Shown: positions 48,211 through 60,370 of the stretch, in pieces
How positions within the stretch are numbered: the first letter of the stretch is position 1
Layout: the number at the start of each line of letters is the position of its first letter
NCBI GenBank assembly: GCA_021613375.1
Contig: CM038710.1
Coordinates: 28,087,763 to 28,151,762 of the forward strand
Direction: 5' to 3'
From: Megaleporinus macrocephalus
Taxonomy: Eukaryota > Chordata > Actinopteri > Characiformes > Anostomidae
Length of the DNA stretch: 64,000 nt
Notes under the pieces: model-generated
Database searches by the model: none
Told to the model about the DNA's origin: nothing
Seen by the model: the letters and a program-made list of their open reading frames with translations, nothing else
Made by a program: the position numbers and the translations under genes

Positions 48211-49966
48211 TCCTTTACTTGATTTTAGAAAACAGTGGAGCAGTATATAGATTTTGTCAGGATGAAATAAGACTTTAACTTCACAGCGTCATTATCCAGT
48301 CAGGAATAATAAGACGCTGACCTGATTATTGATTTTCAGTGTGTTATACATAACCATCATTTCCAAAATCCCAGTACTAACAGGCTGTATTGGTTGCTGT
48401 GGCTTTAAGGAGTAGCTCACCAAAAATGTACATGATTTATTATTTACCCCAGATGCAGTCCATTAGTCAAGACATGTTTGATGTTTAACGTCTGATCTTA
48501 AGTTTACAGCAGGAGATGCTTCGTCACCACATTACTATTAAATTACGTTGTTTCAATGACAAGTCTGACTTGTTTGGCCTTTGTTAGCAAGTGAGCTAAC
48601 AACAGAGCTCAATGGCATAAAATTTTGTTTTTCTCTGTTCGTTTAAGAGTTGTAACCTTACCTACCGCAGTCATTTACTCTTCTCTTTTTCATCACAAGG
48701 CAAGCACTAATGACAAATGAGTATTTAAGTACTGTCGGTCTCTGTCAGTGCAATGGAGACTACGACCCGGGCGTTAAGGTTGATACGTCACGATTTAACA
48801 CGCCGTTTCTCTGAAACTTAAATATTTTCTAATTATCTTTTTTATATTGTGCAATGTTTCTCAGCTTTACCCTCTTTTTGTGAATTAACATTATTTTTAT
48901 TTTCATTCTGTTTCTGTTTCTAGTAATTGTTTGCATCCCAAATCATGAAGTTTCAAATCAGGACGTGTAAAAAGCGTTTCTGTGAGTGGAGTTTGTGTTA
49001 AAGTAGCTGGTGAGCAGAGCTGGTGTTGTTTAATGCTGGTAATTAAACTCACACTACTCAATAACAGTCAAGCAAAAAATGGAGAAATATGTTTATGTTT
49101 TTTAACCAGAAAAGACTGTAGGTTTATGGCTGCTGGTTACAAAGCATTCATTTCTGCAGCATTTGTAAACGACTACAGGAGACTTATTACTTTCTTATAA
49201 CAACATTTAATTCAAAAAGCGTTCTGAGATGAAAACACTGAAATCACAGATTTAAAAAAACATCAGAGCAATGCACATTATATATGTATTCTTGAGTATC
49301 CTGAACTCTTTTTAGGAGAACTGGAACTGCCAGCAATGTAATTAATTTCTATTGCAATTTTAGAATTTATTTAATAATCCATTTCTTTAACCCCAATTTT
49401 CACTTGAGTACAGGTACTGTATGAAATAATGACTGGAGGAGAGGCGTGGCTTTGTACAGAGTTTTGTGTCTTGATGTCGAATATCACAGGGCAAAAGTAC
49501 TGAGTCACTTATTTAACTGCAGTAGAACATGTTAGTACATCCTGCATCAATTATCAGAGGAACCAAAGTTCTTTAAGGAGTATTTCTATTTTTTCACTCT
49601 CGATCTAAAATAAAATGATAAATGAGGTTTTAGAGGTGTGAGCAGTCTCAGTGCCATTATAGAGACGATCTCCAATGTAACATATAAGAAAATGTTTAAA
49701 ATTTAAAAATACAACAGTTACAAATATTTACTTTCCTCACAAATACAGAAGTAAAAATACTCATTAGTAAAGTAGAAATCTATAACATGTTACAAGTAAA
49801 TAAGTAAACATAACAGATTAGTACAGATCTGTGTCAATGCGTTGCCTTCTTTTAGGGCAGCAGAGTATTAGATGGCTGAATGAGTGCAATAAAGAAAGGC
49901 AGAAGCTGTGAGCTGGCGACAGAAACAAATACATTTCATTAAATTGCAAACAAGCTAAAACTAGCT

Positions 49967-51425
49967 CTAGCACTCGGGAAGATTGAAACATGGTCTGGTC
50001 TCTTCTGTGGGGCCTGAACTTCTGCACTTGATTAGGGGGGTTCCTGAAAATAAATTGGGATTCTTGTCTCTGTGGGAGAGAAACAGCAGAAAATCATCAG
50101 TTCATATCAAAACAACCCTAAACAGCTCACATCTCTGCACACAAGAGAACGTGTTGTTTTTTATTTAGAGCTCCTACGTTCACCTGCAGAGGCTAATCAG
50201 GGTCAGTTAAGGTCTAGTTAGAATGGACTGAGCTTGGGCAACAGGACAAACTAGTTTTAAGAAAACAACACTGAGACAAAAGCTACGTTCACACTACATT
50301 CACATTACATGAGCGCATCAAGTCCGATCTTTTTTAATTCAGATTTGAGTCACATATATGGCCCTAGATCGTGTGTGAAGTGAAATGAATGTGATGTTTA
50401 GGTCAGATTCATAGTCTTTTTGGCTGTATATGCGTGTATATGAGCACTAACAGCAGTCAGTGGAAGGATGAAGAAGTTGGTGATTTGCTTAATAATTGGG
50501 AAAACGGTAAAAGCAAGCAGACTGCATTGTTGTTTCACCCTCTTGACCTGAGTGTGTACAGTCGCTGAGCTGTTTGCTCACCGCCAGGGCTAAATCTGCT
50601 GCACACATGAGCTGCTAACGCACCAGTCTCTTCTTACAAAGATGAGTATAAATGTGTTAAGTGTGCATGCGTGTTGTTTCAGGCACACATTCGTTCACAT
50701 TACCGACAAATAGAGGTCACTAACACTTATGAATCTGTCAAATCTGATCTGAGCAAAAAATCTGAATTGATTAATGAGGCTTGTAAAGTGAACGTAGCCA
50801 AAGAACCCCTGTAGCTGTGCTTTCATTTGCATTTGCTGCTGTTCAGAACAAAACCTTTTATTAAAATGAACAACTGTTCATTTACAGGAGGAGCTAAAAA
50901 CTGGTCTATAAAGGGCCCGTATCATGGAAAAGTCCTTCAAACATCCCAGTTTTAAGCACAGTAGTTAAAACAGCCTGCTAAATTCGAAGGGATCAAGCCA
51001 GGTTGGAGGATGATGAATTTTGACTTGGTACGTAAAACTTTACAAATGCTATAAGTAGAGTAAAAAAAACAACCTTCAATTAAAGAGCTGTAATCTGAAA
51101 AGCTTTACCCGTAGGTTGAGAGGTCGGGCATGCAGTCCTTCTTTCTTGTTTGAACAGAGTCCGGTCCACAGTTAGGTTCGCAGTAACTCCAGTCATTCCA
51201 ATCCGACCATATGACATTTACTACATGGTCACAAAATATTTTAAGCGATAAGCAAAACTTGCATGTGATAACAATTTAATTAACAGGTTGACCAAATGCA
51301 ATTATTCTTTAAAACGAATGCAAGTATCCTTTAAAAACAAAGTTCACTGATACTGTTGTTACTTCTGATGCAGTTCAGAACAGGCTGAGATATTACCAAC
51401 ATTTGCAACAACTACAACAATAAAG

Positions 51426-51466
<41 letters not shown>

Positions 51467-54400
51467 CATTATCATCATTATCATCATTATCATTGCTTCC
51501 AACTGTAGCTGTTGGGCAAGTTGAGCAGGTGCACCTTTTATCAAAGCGTTTGTTAAATGTTTCAGTTTTCCTAAAGTACAATATTTGATTCATACTGTGC
51601 ATCTATATTCACCATCTGTCTGAGAAGCTCTGTTAGAGCTCCTGGGGGGCTTCAGGTAGCTAGAAAAAGTGAGAGAAAGTTTCACTCTCTGGCATGTACC
51701 TTGGGCTTTATAACCGTTCAAAAATGGTGCACCTTTTTAGAATTTTATTTTATTAAAGCAAATTGAAATTTGGTCAGAAGAACAATTGCAATGCCTTGAA
51801 GAGGGCTTATGAAATAAATTACAATGGATCGTACAAAATACAGCTGATGGAAATGTGCACAAAACCAGAACTAGATTTTCATGTTTGTAGTTTTGCTGCA
51901 GTTTTGCTGCTTGTTTAATTTAGAGTTGTTTTTACATCAGGGGGTTCTCGCCCCTTACTTTCAGCTCCTCATTGCTCAGCGCAGAGTAAGTTTTCGCAAA
52001 CAGAGAATCAACGGTGTCCTAGAAAATCAGGTACTCGGCTAAAGATATTGTCAGGTGTTTCTAAAGTGTTTACATGGACACTGTGTCAGATCAATGAGCT
52101 GAATTTCTTACTTTTATCACACCGGTCAATGTCATAGCAGATCCCGTGGTCCACACCTTCTCCAGGACAGTACTCCCCGCCATGGTCCCTGCCTAAGCAT
52201 TCTCGCTCCCTCCTCCGAGTTCCCCTTCTGTTCTTACATGCAATAGGTCTGTCATTGGGTGACTTGCAAGGAGTCCATTGGCCCCACTCACTCCAGTGAC
52301 CATCAGCTGAAGGAAGAGAAACATTGTCTTTTTCAATGATTCAGGTTTTTAAGATAATTACTGTTCGAAATGAGATCAACTAAAACAAAATGCAAACTGA
52401 AAAGAACATTATGAGAAATGCGTCTCACATGGGCAGTTTCTATCAGTAACACAGAGGGTGCTTTGGGTGTTTTCCCCTCGGCACTGCTGACCACCATGTT
52501 TGGGTGCAGGATTGTCACATTGTCGGTACTGCATCTGTCGCCCCACTCCACAGGTCACCGTGCACTCTGAGGGAGGTGACCAAGCACCCCAGTTTCCATT
52601 CACTATGAAAAAAAAAACACAGACAAGCTTTAATCAGAACAGGTTTCAGTGGTCATGTCAGATGTAGCTCACCAGGAAAGGAAAGCTTTCCTGCCCTTGT
52701 AACTTTCTCTTTACTGGAACTACTTGCTGTGGTGGTCTCTGAAGAAAATTAGCTTGCATCCAACTTCCCAAAAATGCAAGTGTTAATCTGAGTGTATTCC
52801 TGGAACAAAGAACTACTTCAGTGTTTACACACTTCTGGGACAAGGTGGAGTCTTTATCTGACTCCTCCTTACAATGGCAGTTGCACATTACACTGTGCTT
52901 TCCAAAGAAAAAAAAGCATCTCCAAAATAGTATCTTTACAGAAGAGGCCAAAAACGTTCTGTACTTTTATTGCAAGTTAATTACATTAGCGATTTTAGAA
53001 CATTCCTATTGGTTCATCATTAAAACTTGCACAGGATATAAAGGGCTGATGTCGTGCTCAAATAAAATAGAAAAACAAAAATAGAGATACATGTTTTTTC
53101 TTTGGACAGCAACGATATTTAGACCCATACTGTGATCTATGGTTAAACATCAGCACTAAGATCCAACAAATCAGGGACAGAGACAATACGCAGAATGCTG
53201 TAATTGGAGCATTTTCAAGGTGTAGTTGTGTTACCTGGACAAAACGGTAATCCTGTGCAGTGCTTGCTATCCGTGTTGGAACCTGGGCAGGTGTTGCCAG
53301 GTGGCACTGTAGACGGTGAAGGGTTGGTACAGGTCCTATGGCGCTGTTGAAGAGGAGGCTGGAAGCCCTCTTGTTGACACGTTCCCAGGCAGGAACCCCA
53401 GTTTCCCCATGAAGACCAGCCTCCGTGAGCTGAGGATAAAGTTACAAAATCTGCTACATGGCACAGTGCTATGACGGAAGTAAAGCAAATTCTCTGTCTG
53501 CTGCATCTGTAGTATGTAATTGATGACTTTGAACAGTTACTTTGCCTGTACGAGTTTCCTCGCCATAGTCTTTGGTCTGAGATGTGAGTAACAGCTCACT
53601 CTTTCCACTGATCCCCTGGAAAAATTTACAATAGCTGATGCTGTGGCATATTGTAACATTCTGGGACAGTTATAGCTGTTTGGCTATGAAGGACCAGCTG
53701 GGTGAATCAACTTGCTACAGCGCTACCATGAGGCACATTAGCGATGCGCCTCTAGTTAGGTAAGCTAGAAGCTTAAAAACAGAAGCTTGCTGTTTTCTAG
53801 TTCAAGCAGTTACAGTGACATTTCCCTGAATTTGTATGCACAGCTTCTTCTTTTTTTTTTACCTTATCAGACAGGCGTTTCATGAACCCCGCTAACCAGA
53901 AGACAGTCAGGGGGTCTATATGTAAACTGAGGGTCCCAGAACCCCAGTATTCACACCTAGACTACAGATGCCACCGATAGAGAGTCACTGAGAACAAGTT
54001 TGTGTACTTGGGCAAATGTTCCCTGTGTCACATGGTGCAATTTCTTCACTGTCGCCAAGACAAGAGCCACCACACTGTGGAGGAGGTTCAGTGCACATTC
54101 TGTTCCTCATTTTGATTCCGCTTTCACATGTGACTGAACATGGATGCCACGGGCTCCACTCTGACCATCCCCCGTTTGCTTAAAAAAAACAGAAATTGAG
54201 AAACAGACATTAGTGTAGTGTAGACATGGAGTGTAGTGAACAGTACATTATAAAGCCTATCCAAAAGTCAAGAAATTGGCCCCTTGAGATTCTGTAGTGC
54301 CAGTACGACCAAGCAATGTTGCTTGTGTTACTAATGGAAAGTACTGAACTTTTTATTATAAAGGGTGTGTCTCAAAACCTAGTGAGCTGCCTATATAGAC

Positions 54401-57400
54401 AGTATTTCACGTCATAGTACACGCGCTCCCGACATATAGGCTGTCCCAATTCTTAAACACCTTAAACATGCTACCTACTGGAGAACCTTATTTTGACCTG
54501 ATTTTAAGGAAGCATTGAACGCTTCCTCAGCCGCTAAGACAATTCCCATGATGCAAAGCAGGCAAATCTACGAGCAGTGAAGTTGTTTTAAAATGTAAGT
54601 TATTTCGATTCTCTCTGGTGTTTTAATGTGTTTCTTGTCATATAATCACACAATATTTTATTTACATTTTTGTAACGAGTCATTGACCATTTTGCAGTTT
54701 TATACTCAAGCCGTTAGCATTTATGTTAGCGGATGTTTTAGCCTCGGGCTATTGTTTTGGATGCCAGCAAGTAGCTTAGCAACTAGCTAAACCACCGGTG
54801 GCGTGGTGCAGTGGGCGGGAACAAGCCGTGATGCTGTCTCTCTCTAACTAGAGTGTCTCAGTAGTCTGTTTATGAGGAGAGAGGTCAGACAGAACGCTTC
54901 TACTTAAACAGCTGCCTACATAGACAGCCTATTTAGACACTCACTAGGTTTTGAGACTCGTTCAGCCCACACAGTATTCTGCTACTGCTGATTTTTGATG
55001 CAAGTAAAAAGAAAACAGACATAAGGATACAGCTTAGTATAATTAACCCAGCATGCCATTTTCTTAAAAGACAACCGCATGAGCATAAGTGTAAACAGTT
55101 TCAGGTGCAACACGGGGAGGTGTTTTTTTCCATACCTTGTTATTTTGATATCTCTCAGAAATATCTTAGAATACCATCCACTGTATTTGATTCACATTTG
55201 TCTTGCCAGTACTATATCAGGAAAAGTGACTAATAATCATATTGTATTGAATCCTATTGTAACACCCCTAGTAATTAAGTACTTCAAAGTATTTGCTAAC
55301 TAAGTTATCTCACTAATTATCTCACTAAGTATCGTCGAGTTCATTTCCATACCTGGACAGCATTTTCTGTCCTCACAGGGTTCAGTCTGGATGCTTCCGT
55401 GCATGTAGGGGTCTGGGCATTTCCCAATTCCATAGCAGACACGTCTTCTCTGCCGCACTCCCTGCAAACAACTCACTGAGCAGCTACTCCAAGACGACCA
55501 TTCAGTCCATTGAGCGAATCTGTGGAACAGATTAACATTTAAAAAAAAAAAGAAACTGTGCATATTTCCCACCTGTCTGTTAGGCTGTTTGCTTTCTTAT
55601 GAATGGTGAATATAAGTAATGTGTATTGTTCAATGAAGCCAGTTTAGTGTTGATCATGATTCATGGCCTATAGTTTAATATGTGTAACAGGGTACAAGTG
55701 AAAATGGCAGTTTGACAATAAGGGTCTTTTTTTAGTTTAGTTTTGTTTAGTTTACTATTTTGCGTAACTGCCGTAAAATGCAATTTCAGCATGTTTTGGG
55801 GGTCTCTTAGTTGAACTATATGCTTTGTTTTGCAACACTGTTATTATATAGTGTTTTGATTGCCACACATACGCTTTTTGTACAGAGATCATTAAAGGAT
55901 TAGTTTGAAGCATCACAAGATTACTAAAAGTATCAGCAGGATGGAAAGCATTAGCTGGTTTGATGATACATCAAAAACGTTCATGTGTTGTGTTACAGTA
56001 CGGAGTGCTGCAGTATGTACTGTGTTGTAGCCCAGGCCTGTTCAATCTGTAATATCACTTTGTACCTGAAGAGCTAATAGTGAGTCACTGTAGAAGTCAA
56101 GTCTGTATCAGTAGCACTGCCTTCACAGCATTTTGTAACCCCTTGTTAACCCTGTTGAAGGGGCTGCTACTGGTCAGATCATTCAAGAACAAGTAGCCAG
56201 TGCAAGGAAGAGGAAACGCAATGATGAGCTGAAGCTCTTGGCAAGCAACCATTATGACCACTGCTGCCCCCGCACACAACAAGAAACCAGTGAGTAAACA
56301 GAGCCCAAGAAGTAAAGAGATGACTTTTGATTGCAACGTTTCTTCTACACTTATAAGCAGTGCTTAATTTGTGCCGGATCTTATTTCAGGTACCTGTGTT
56401 CCAGAGCTTATTTATGTGGATCCACCACCTCTTTGACATGTTTTTTTTGTAGGACACCAAAAGCTATTCGTCCAGTGGCATCTCTGAGATTTTATGGTTG
56501 CAGCTCCTTACTGCATTCATTAAAGCTAAGATTATTTTATTGTACAGAATGCTACTATGTTAGATGGACACTTGAAGCACTGTTGTGTCTATGCGTTCCA
56601 GGACCTTTTCCCTCACTGCCACTTGCTGGATCACCCCACCTTTAGTGTTCCATTACCTGATGTTTTACAAATTAAGCACTGCTTATAAGTAAACAGCATT
56701 TAACATTAACATTAGCTTAGGATGAGAGTTCATAAAGTTGCTAAATGTGTTTGCTATATGGAGCAGAGATACAGTGTCTTGCTTCTTATGATAAGGGTGG
56801 TCACCACAAGTTTTGGTGATATGTTGCCCTCTGTTTGTTTGGAATTTTGGACTTTGGACAGAGCATCATCTTGTATTTCACTCCTTTAAATAACCATTTT
56901 TTATATAGAAATGATTGATGGTTAACTTTATTATGATGATACAAGTCCATGAGCAACACATTATTAAGCACGTGAGATACCATAGCATCCACCTAGCGAT
57001 CTCCCAGCAACTATTACTGATACCCAAGCAACCAGCTAGCAGCACCCCAGCAAACACTATAGATATCACAGCAACAACCTACCAACATCCTAGTAACCCA
57101 TAGCAACTATCTGGGATGCAAAAGTGACATCCTGACTACTACTGGGATTTGTTGAAGCTGCACAATCTTCATTTTCTAGTTTTTCTTAAACAATGTTGAT
57201 GGAATATATTTTAAAGGAAATGTGCATGATTTATTAATTTTAACTGTTTTTTGTTGTCAACACCTATTAATGTGTGTAAATGCTAGACTTTTTGTATTAG
57301 TTGTGCATTATTTGTTTTTAACATGAAGAATGCTTTGTGTGGCAAATTGTTTCACAGCAGGAGGTTCTCAACCCCCCAACCCCCCCACCCCCACCTCTCA

Positions 57401-58592
57401 TTGCTACTTAACAATTCAGTACAGAGTCACAACATTGTATACACACGAACAACAGTGTCCTAGTTAATCTGATAACAGTCAAGGTGGCAAATACAGAGCA
57501 ACCTAATTACCCTCCTGGACCCCCCTAAATATCTCAAAATCTAAACTAAAAATAAACTTATGATGACATTATACTCTCTGTTCATAGCTCATAGTTTAGC
57601 TGGCTTCCCGTATAGAACAGCAAACTTTGTTCTTATTCTTATTTTTGTGGTATTCTTAACTAACTGCAGCACTGGCCTGCCTCAGGGTGGCGCTACTGTA
57701 AATTGATTCAGCTAGTTGGTCCTGCGTAGCACAGCAGCTGTACCTATGCCGAGGTTTCCTCTAAATTATTTCATAATATGCTGCAGTTTATTTCCTGAAA
57801 AGGAAAGCATGAACTCATTTCCTAAAATGAAGAGAAGTATTCGGTGCCTCAAACGCACCTGAATTCAGAATTTTGAATTCTTTTTCTTCGTAAATGATGT
57901 AACTCAGATTTTGCTAAATGCTGACAATTCCAAAGGTTTATTTGTGAGGATGTTTATCAGCTATTGAGACAAACACAGATAGATAAAGAAGCTGGAGAAA
58001 CAGCCTGTGAATCAGGTCAAAACTTACCTACAGGACTTGCAGACTCCACCTTCCTGATAGCCATACTTAGGGTTCATGCAGCAGTCTTCCAATTCCACTT
58101 CCCCCAAAACATCGCTGCAGGTTCCATCAACCAAAGAAAATTTAGCATAGCACTTCACCACCTGGGAAACTGAGGAACAAGAACAAATGTTGTGGTAACA
58201 TGCACAGCTTACTACTTATTTAGCTGATTAGGAGTATGCATAGCCTATACAGAAAAATACAAAAGGCAGGTTTTACTGAAATTAAGTTCATTTCAAGTTT
58301 ACATTCTCTACTCACAACACACTTCTGCACATTTAACTACACAATTAATGTTTGTTGGTTGACTTAAACAAACATGGGAACATAAATTGTGGGTTATGTG
58401 TATATTTTTGTGTTTTTCCAACATGTTACACTCAAACAATAAAACTGTGCAGTAAACACATGCATCAAAATGAATATTTGCACATAGGGTGTATTATATC
58501 AGCAGATTAATAAGAACACAAGAGTAATACTAACCTGCTGGCTGAATATGGAGCACAAAGAGAAGTATCATGCACAACATGATCCTCTTCAT
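49967..58592 (-). CDS. cfp: Complement properdin (TSR0-TSR6), 9 exons
   Basis: Minus-strand exons in order: 58535-58592, 58028-58169, 55353-55519, 54008-54178, 53235-53429, 52429-52602, 52112-52306, 51109-51220 and 49967-50069 (stop TAG). They sum to 1317 nt, i.e. 438 aa against 469 in human properdin. Exon 1 encodes a hydrophobic signal peptide (MKRIMLCMILLFVLHIQPA). Exon 2 is the Cys-rich TSR0/TGF-binding-like module. Exons 3-7 each encode one thrombospondin type 1 repeat with C-mannosylation-type tryptophans (e.g. WSEWSPW, WSSWGNW, WSEWGQW); TSR4 has Pro instead of the third Trp. TSR6 is split over exons 8 and 9 and ends with ETRPCFNLPEC, like the human C-terminus. Introns between TSR modules are phase 1. 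Known: properdin is secreted, oligomerises and stabilises the alternative-pathway C3 convertase. An inverted CCAAT box (CCAATC on plus, 58773-58778) lies about 180 bp upstream. Introns contain several foldback repeats and a hAT MITE. Teleosts have several properdin-like genes; synteny supports this one as the direct orthologue. Confidence 0.95.
50283..50798. repeat. Inverted-repeat MITE in last cfp intron
   Basis: The ends are GCTACGTTCACACTAC and the inverse GTGAACGTAGC. Internal TCAGATT/AAATCTGA words are repeated. This resembles fish hAT-type MITEs, but no clear 8-bp duplication was found, so the class is tentative. Confidence 0.6.
51427..51493. repeat. (AAT)n then (CAT)n microsatellite
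   Basis: About 13 AAT units followed by ATC/ATT-rich steps, in a cfp intron. Confidence 0.9.
54363..54968. repeat. Foldback element in cfp intron
   Basis: The left end GTCTCAAAACCTAGTGAG..CTGCCTATATAGACAG is inverted at 54909-54960 as CTGCCTACATAGACAG..CTCACTAGGTTTTGAGAC. The interior of about 500 bp has no coding frame. It is probably a non-autonomous DNA transposon; target duplication not resolved. Confidence 0.75.
56358..56681. mobile_element. hAT MITE with 8-bp target duplication
   Basis: The terminal inverted repeats are CAGTGCTTAATTTGT and ACAAATTAAGCACTG, perfect over about 16 bp. Both sides carry CTTATAAG (56350-56357 and 56682-56689). CAGTG termini plus an 8-bp duplication are diagnostic of the hAT superfamily. 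At 324 bp with no transposase, it is non-autonomous. It lies in the intron between cfp exons 2 and 3. Confidence 0.9.
56974..57110. repeat. Degenerate CATAGCAACCACC-type minisatellite
   Basis: Imperfect tandem units of the form (C)ATAGCA(A/T)C, CCAGCAAC and AGCAACCA recur every 10-20 bp. Such AGCAAC-rich arrays are common in fish introns. Confidence 0.65.
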
Positions 58593-60027
58593 TGTTGCCT
58601 ACAAAGACCCTCTTGATTGTCCAGATCCTGGAATATACACTTACAAATAAAATCAGCCACTGATTTAGTCGGTATGCTGCATTGCATGAGCTCTCCTTAT
58701 TGTTTTCTCTAACCTAGTGTAACAGTGAAAGCATTCCTTTCCCATGACCTTTGCTTTTGAAGGTTGAAAAGACCAATCAGAACAAGCAGGAAAAAAATAC
58801 CAATTGAGCAATGCAACTGCTGTATTCCTTATTTGGCTTGCATTTTTGCAAAGTCATCAAAATGTGTCAATCATGCAGCTGTTTGCTAAAGAGTTAATAG
58901 TTTCACTTGCTGTTTGTTTGACATTTCACTGAAAAGCTATAAGTAATTTTAATTGTAACTGAAGGGAATTTATTGTTGTTTGGTTCGTATTTTTTTTCCA
59001 AACACTTTGAGTGAAGAAGATATAACAAGCACAAAAGCAGAAAAGTTCCTCGCTTTACCTTAAATAATTACTTTTCTCTTCATACTGCAGATTCCCGTAA
59101 GGCCAGTGAACTCTCTGTGCATGCCCGTATGTTGGATGTTTACCACAGTTTAACTATTGATTATTAAAGCAGACATGGAGGTGTGTTTTCAGCGTGTTTT
59201 TTTAACTATATAAAAAATACTTTTATTTACTTCAACTTATATTATTATATTTTGTATATATTTTTAGTATTTTTTGTTATCTTATCTATTGGTGAATTGA
59301 GGAACAGCAAAGTAAGAATTTCATTGTACAGTGTAACTGTCTGTTCTGCTGTGCATATGACAATAAAACTCTTGAATCTGAATATTAGATGATATAAAAC
59401 AGTTTTAATCAGATGTGCATTCAAAAGCTTGAAATATGATAACTTCATGACAGAACAGTATTTGCCCCGTAGGCTGTACATTGTCCTCTGAAAAGGTATT
59501 CTTTATCTAAAGAATCACCTGATGAAGCAGATGGAGGTCCACAACATGAATCCATATTTAACATCTGGGCTGAGGGAATGTATCCAGAAGTGGAACAAGA
59601 TGATTCAGCAGGTTATATCACTTTTTTTCTTTCACAGCAAGTTACTGTTATTGGTCATTCCGCTGGTAAACCGTGATTTACAAATAAATGCAACATGTCT
59701 ATGTACTTTTGGTAATGAAAATGCGCTGGCACGTACACTGTATAAGCACTTCCTAATCTATTCACTTGCTAGGTAGTTCTTCTCTGTTTAATGTAAATGA
59801 GAGCAATACATAAGAATTTAGTAATATCATATGCATATGATACAATATTTATGTCTATTTTTAAGTTTGTTATCTGCAGCATTCAAATGTAAACAATGTA
59901 GGAGCTTCATTGTGTTTAAGTAATTCAGTAAAGAAATAATCATTATTGATTTATTTATGTATTATTTTTTGCGTTAAGATAAACATGGCATAATTCAGAT
60001 AATTCAGATTTAGTAAAATCCATATTT
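58593..60027. other. cfp upstream region to LTR insertion
   Basis: The first few hundred bases should contain the cfp 5' UTR and promoter. A LINE/SINE-like 3' tail lies at 59311-59385. The rest is AT-rich with no recognisable gene. Confidence 0.5.
59311..59385 (+). repeat. Non-LTR retroelement 3' tail
   Basis: AGTAAGAATTTCATTGTACA, then CATATGACAATAAAACTCTTGAATC. This is the typical 3' end of fish LINE/SINE copies; only the tail is recognisable. Confidence 0.55.
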
Positions 60028-60357
60028 TGTCATACCCCGCCATGTTCCCCGCGTCCCTCGCTTGTTTACGTCCTGTCAAGTCCACGTGGTCTTTGTTTAC
60101 CTTTTGTCATGTGTTCCTTGCCTCGGCCCTCCACCTGTGTCCCATCATGTTCACCACCTGTTTCCGTTTCCCTCTCGTTATCCTGTGTATTTAGTCCGCC
60201 TGTTTTGCCCTCTCCCTGGTCGTTCATTGTTGTTGTTTATGTTAATGTTACTGTTGTTGTGGTGTACTCCGTCTGTTTCAATATTAAATCCGTGTTTAAA
60301 CTACAGTTCGCAATTGTGTCTGCAACTGCCTTTCCTCGCTTCAGCTACACCGTGACA
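60028..60357 (+). repeat. 5' LTR (330 bp)
   Basis: Runs TG...CA. It contains a TATA-like TATTTAG at 60188-60194, a predicted transcription start about 29 bp later at 60217, and an ATTAAA poly(A) signal at 60283-60288. These give U3 60028-60216 and R/U5 60217-60357; the R/U5 border is not resolved. Confidence 0.9.
60188..60228 (+). promoter_or_regulatory. LTR core promoter and predicted RNA 5' end
   Basis: TATTTAG at 60188-60194 sits about 29 bp before TGGTCGTTCATT (60217-60228), which complements the primer site at 60359-60370. If self-priming applies, the transcript begins at or very near 60217. The TATA spacing and the complementarity agree independently. Confidence 0.6.
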
Positions 60358-60358
60358 G

Positions 60359-60370
60359 AATGAACGACCA
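60359..60370 (+). other. Self-complementary primer-binding site
   Basis: AATGAACGACCA begins one base after the 5' LTR. Its reverse complement, TGGTCGTTCATT, occurs exactly in the 5' LTR at 60217-60228 (12 of 12). No TGG-starting tRNA-type primer site follows the LTR. The ATG of the internal ORF (60360) lies inside this site. Confidence 0.7.

Larger units (their letters stand above)
43641..49966. other. Intergenic, tbc1d25 to cfp, with tRNA cluster
   Basis: The region contains three tRNA genes (45670, 47400, 48138), an ACGTT-rich foldback around the middle one, and possible extended 3' UTR of tbc1d25. Both protein genes converge on it. No protein-coding exon is recognised. Confidence 0.6.
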
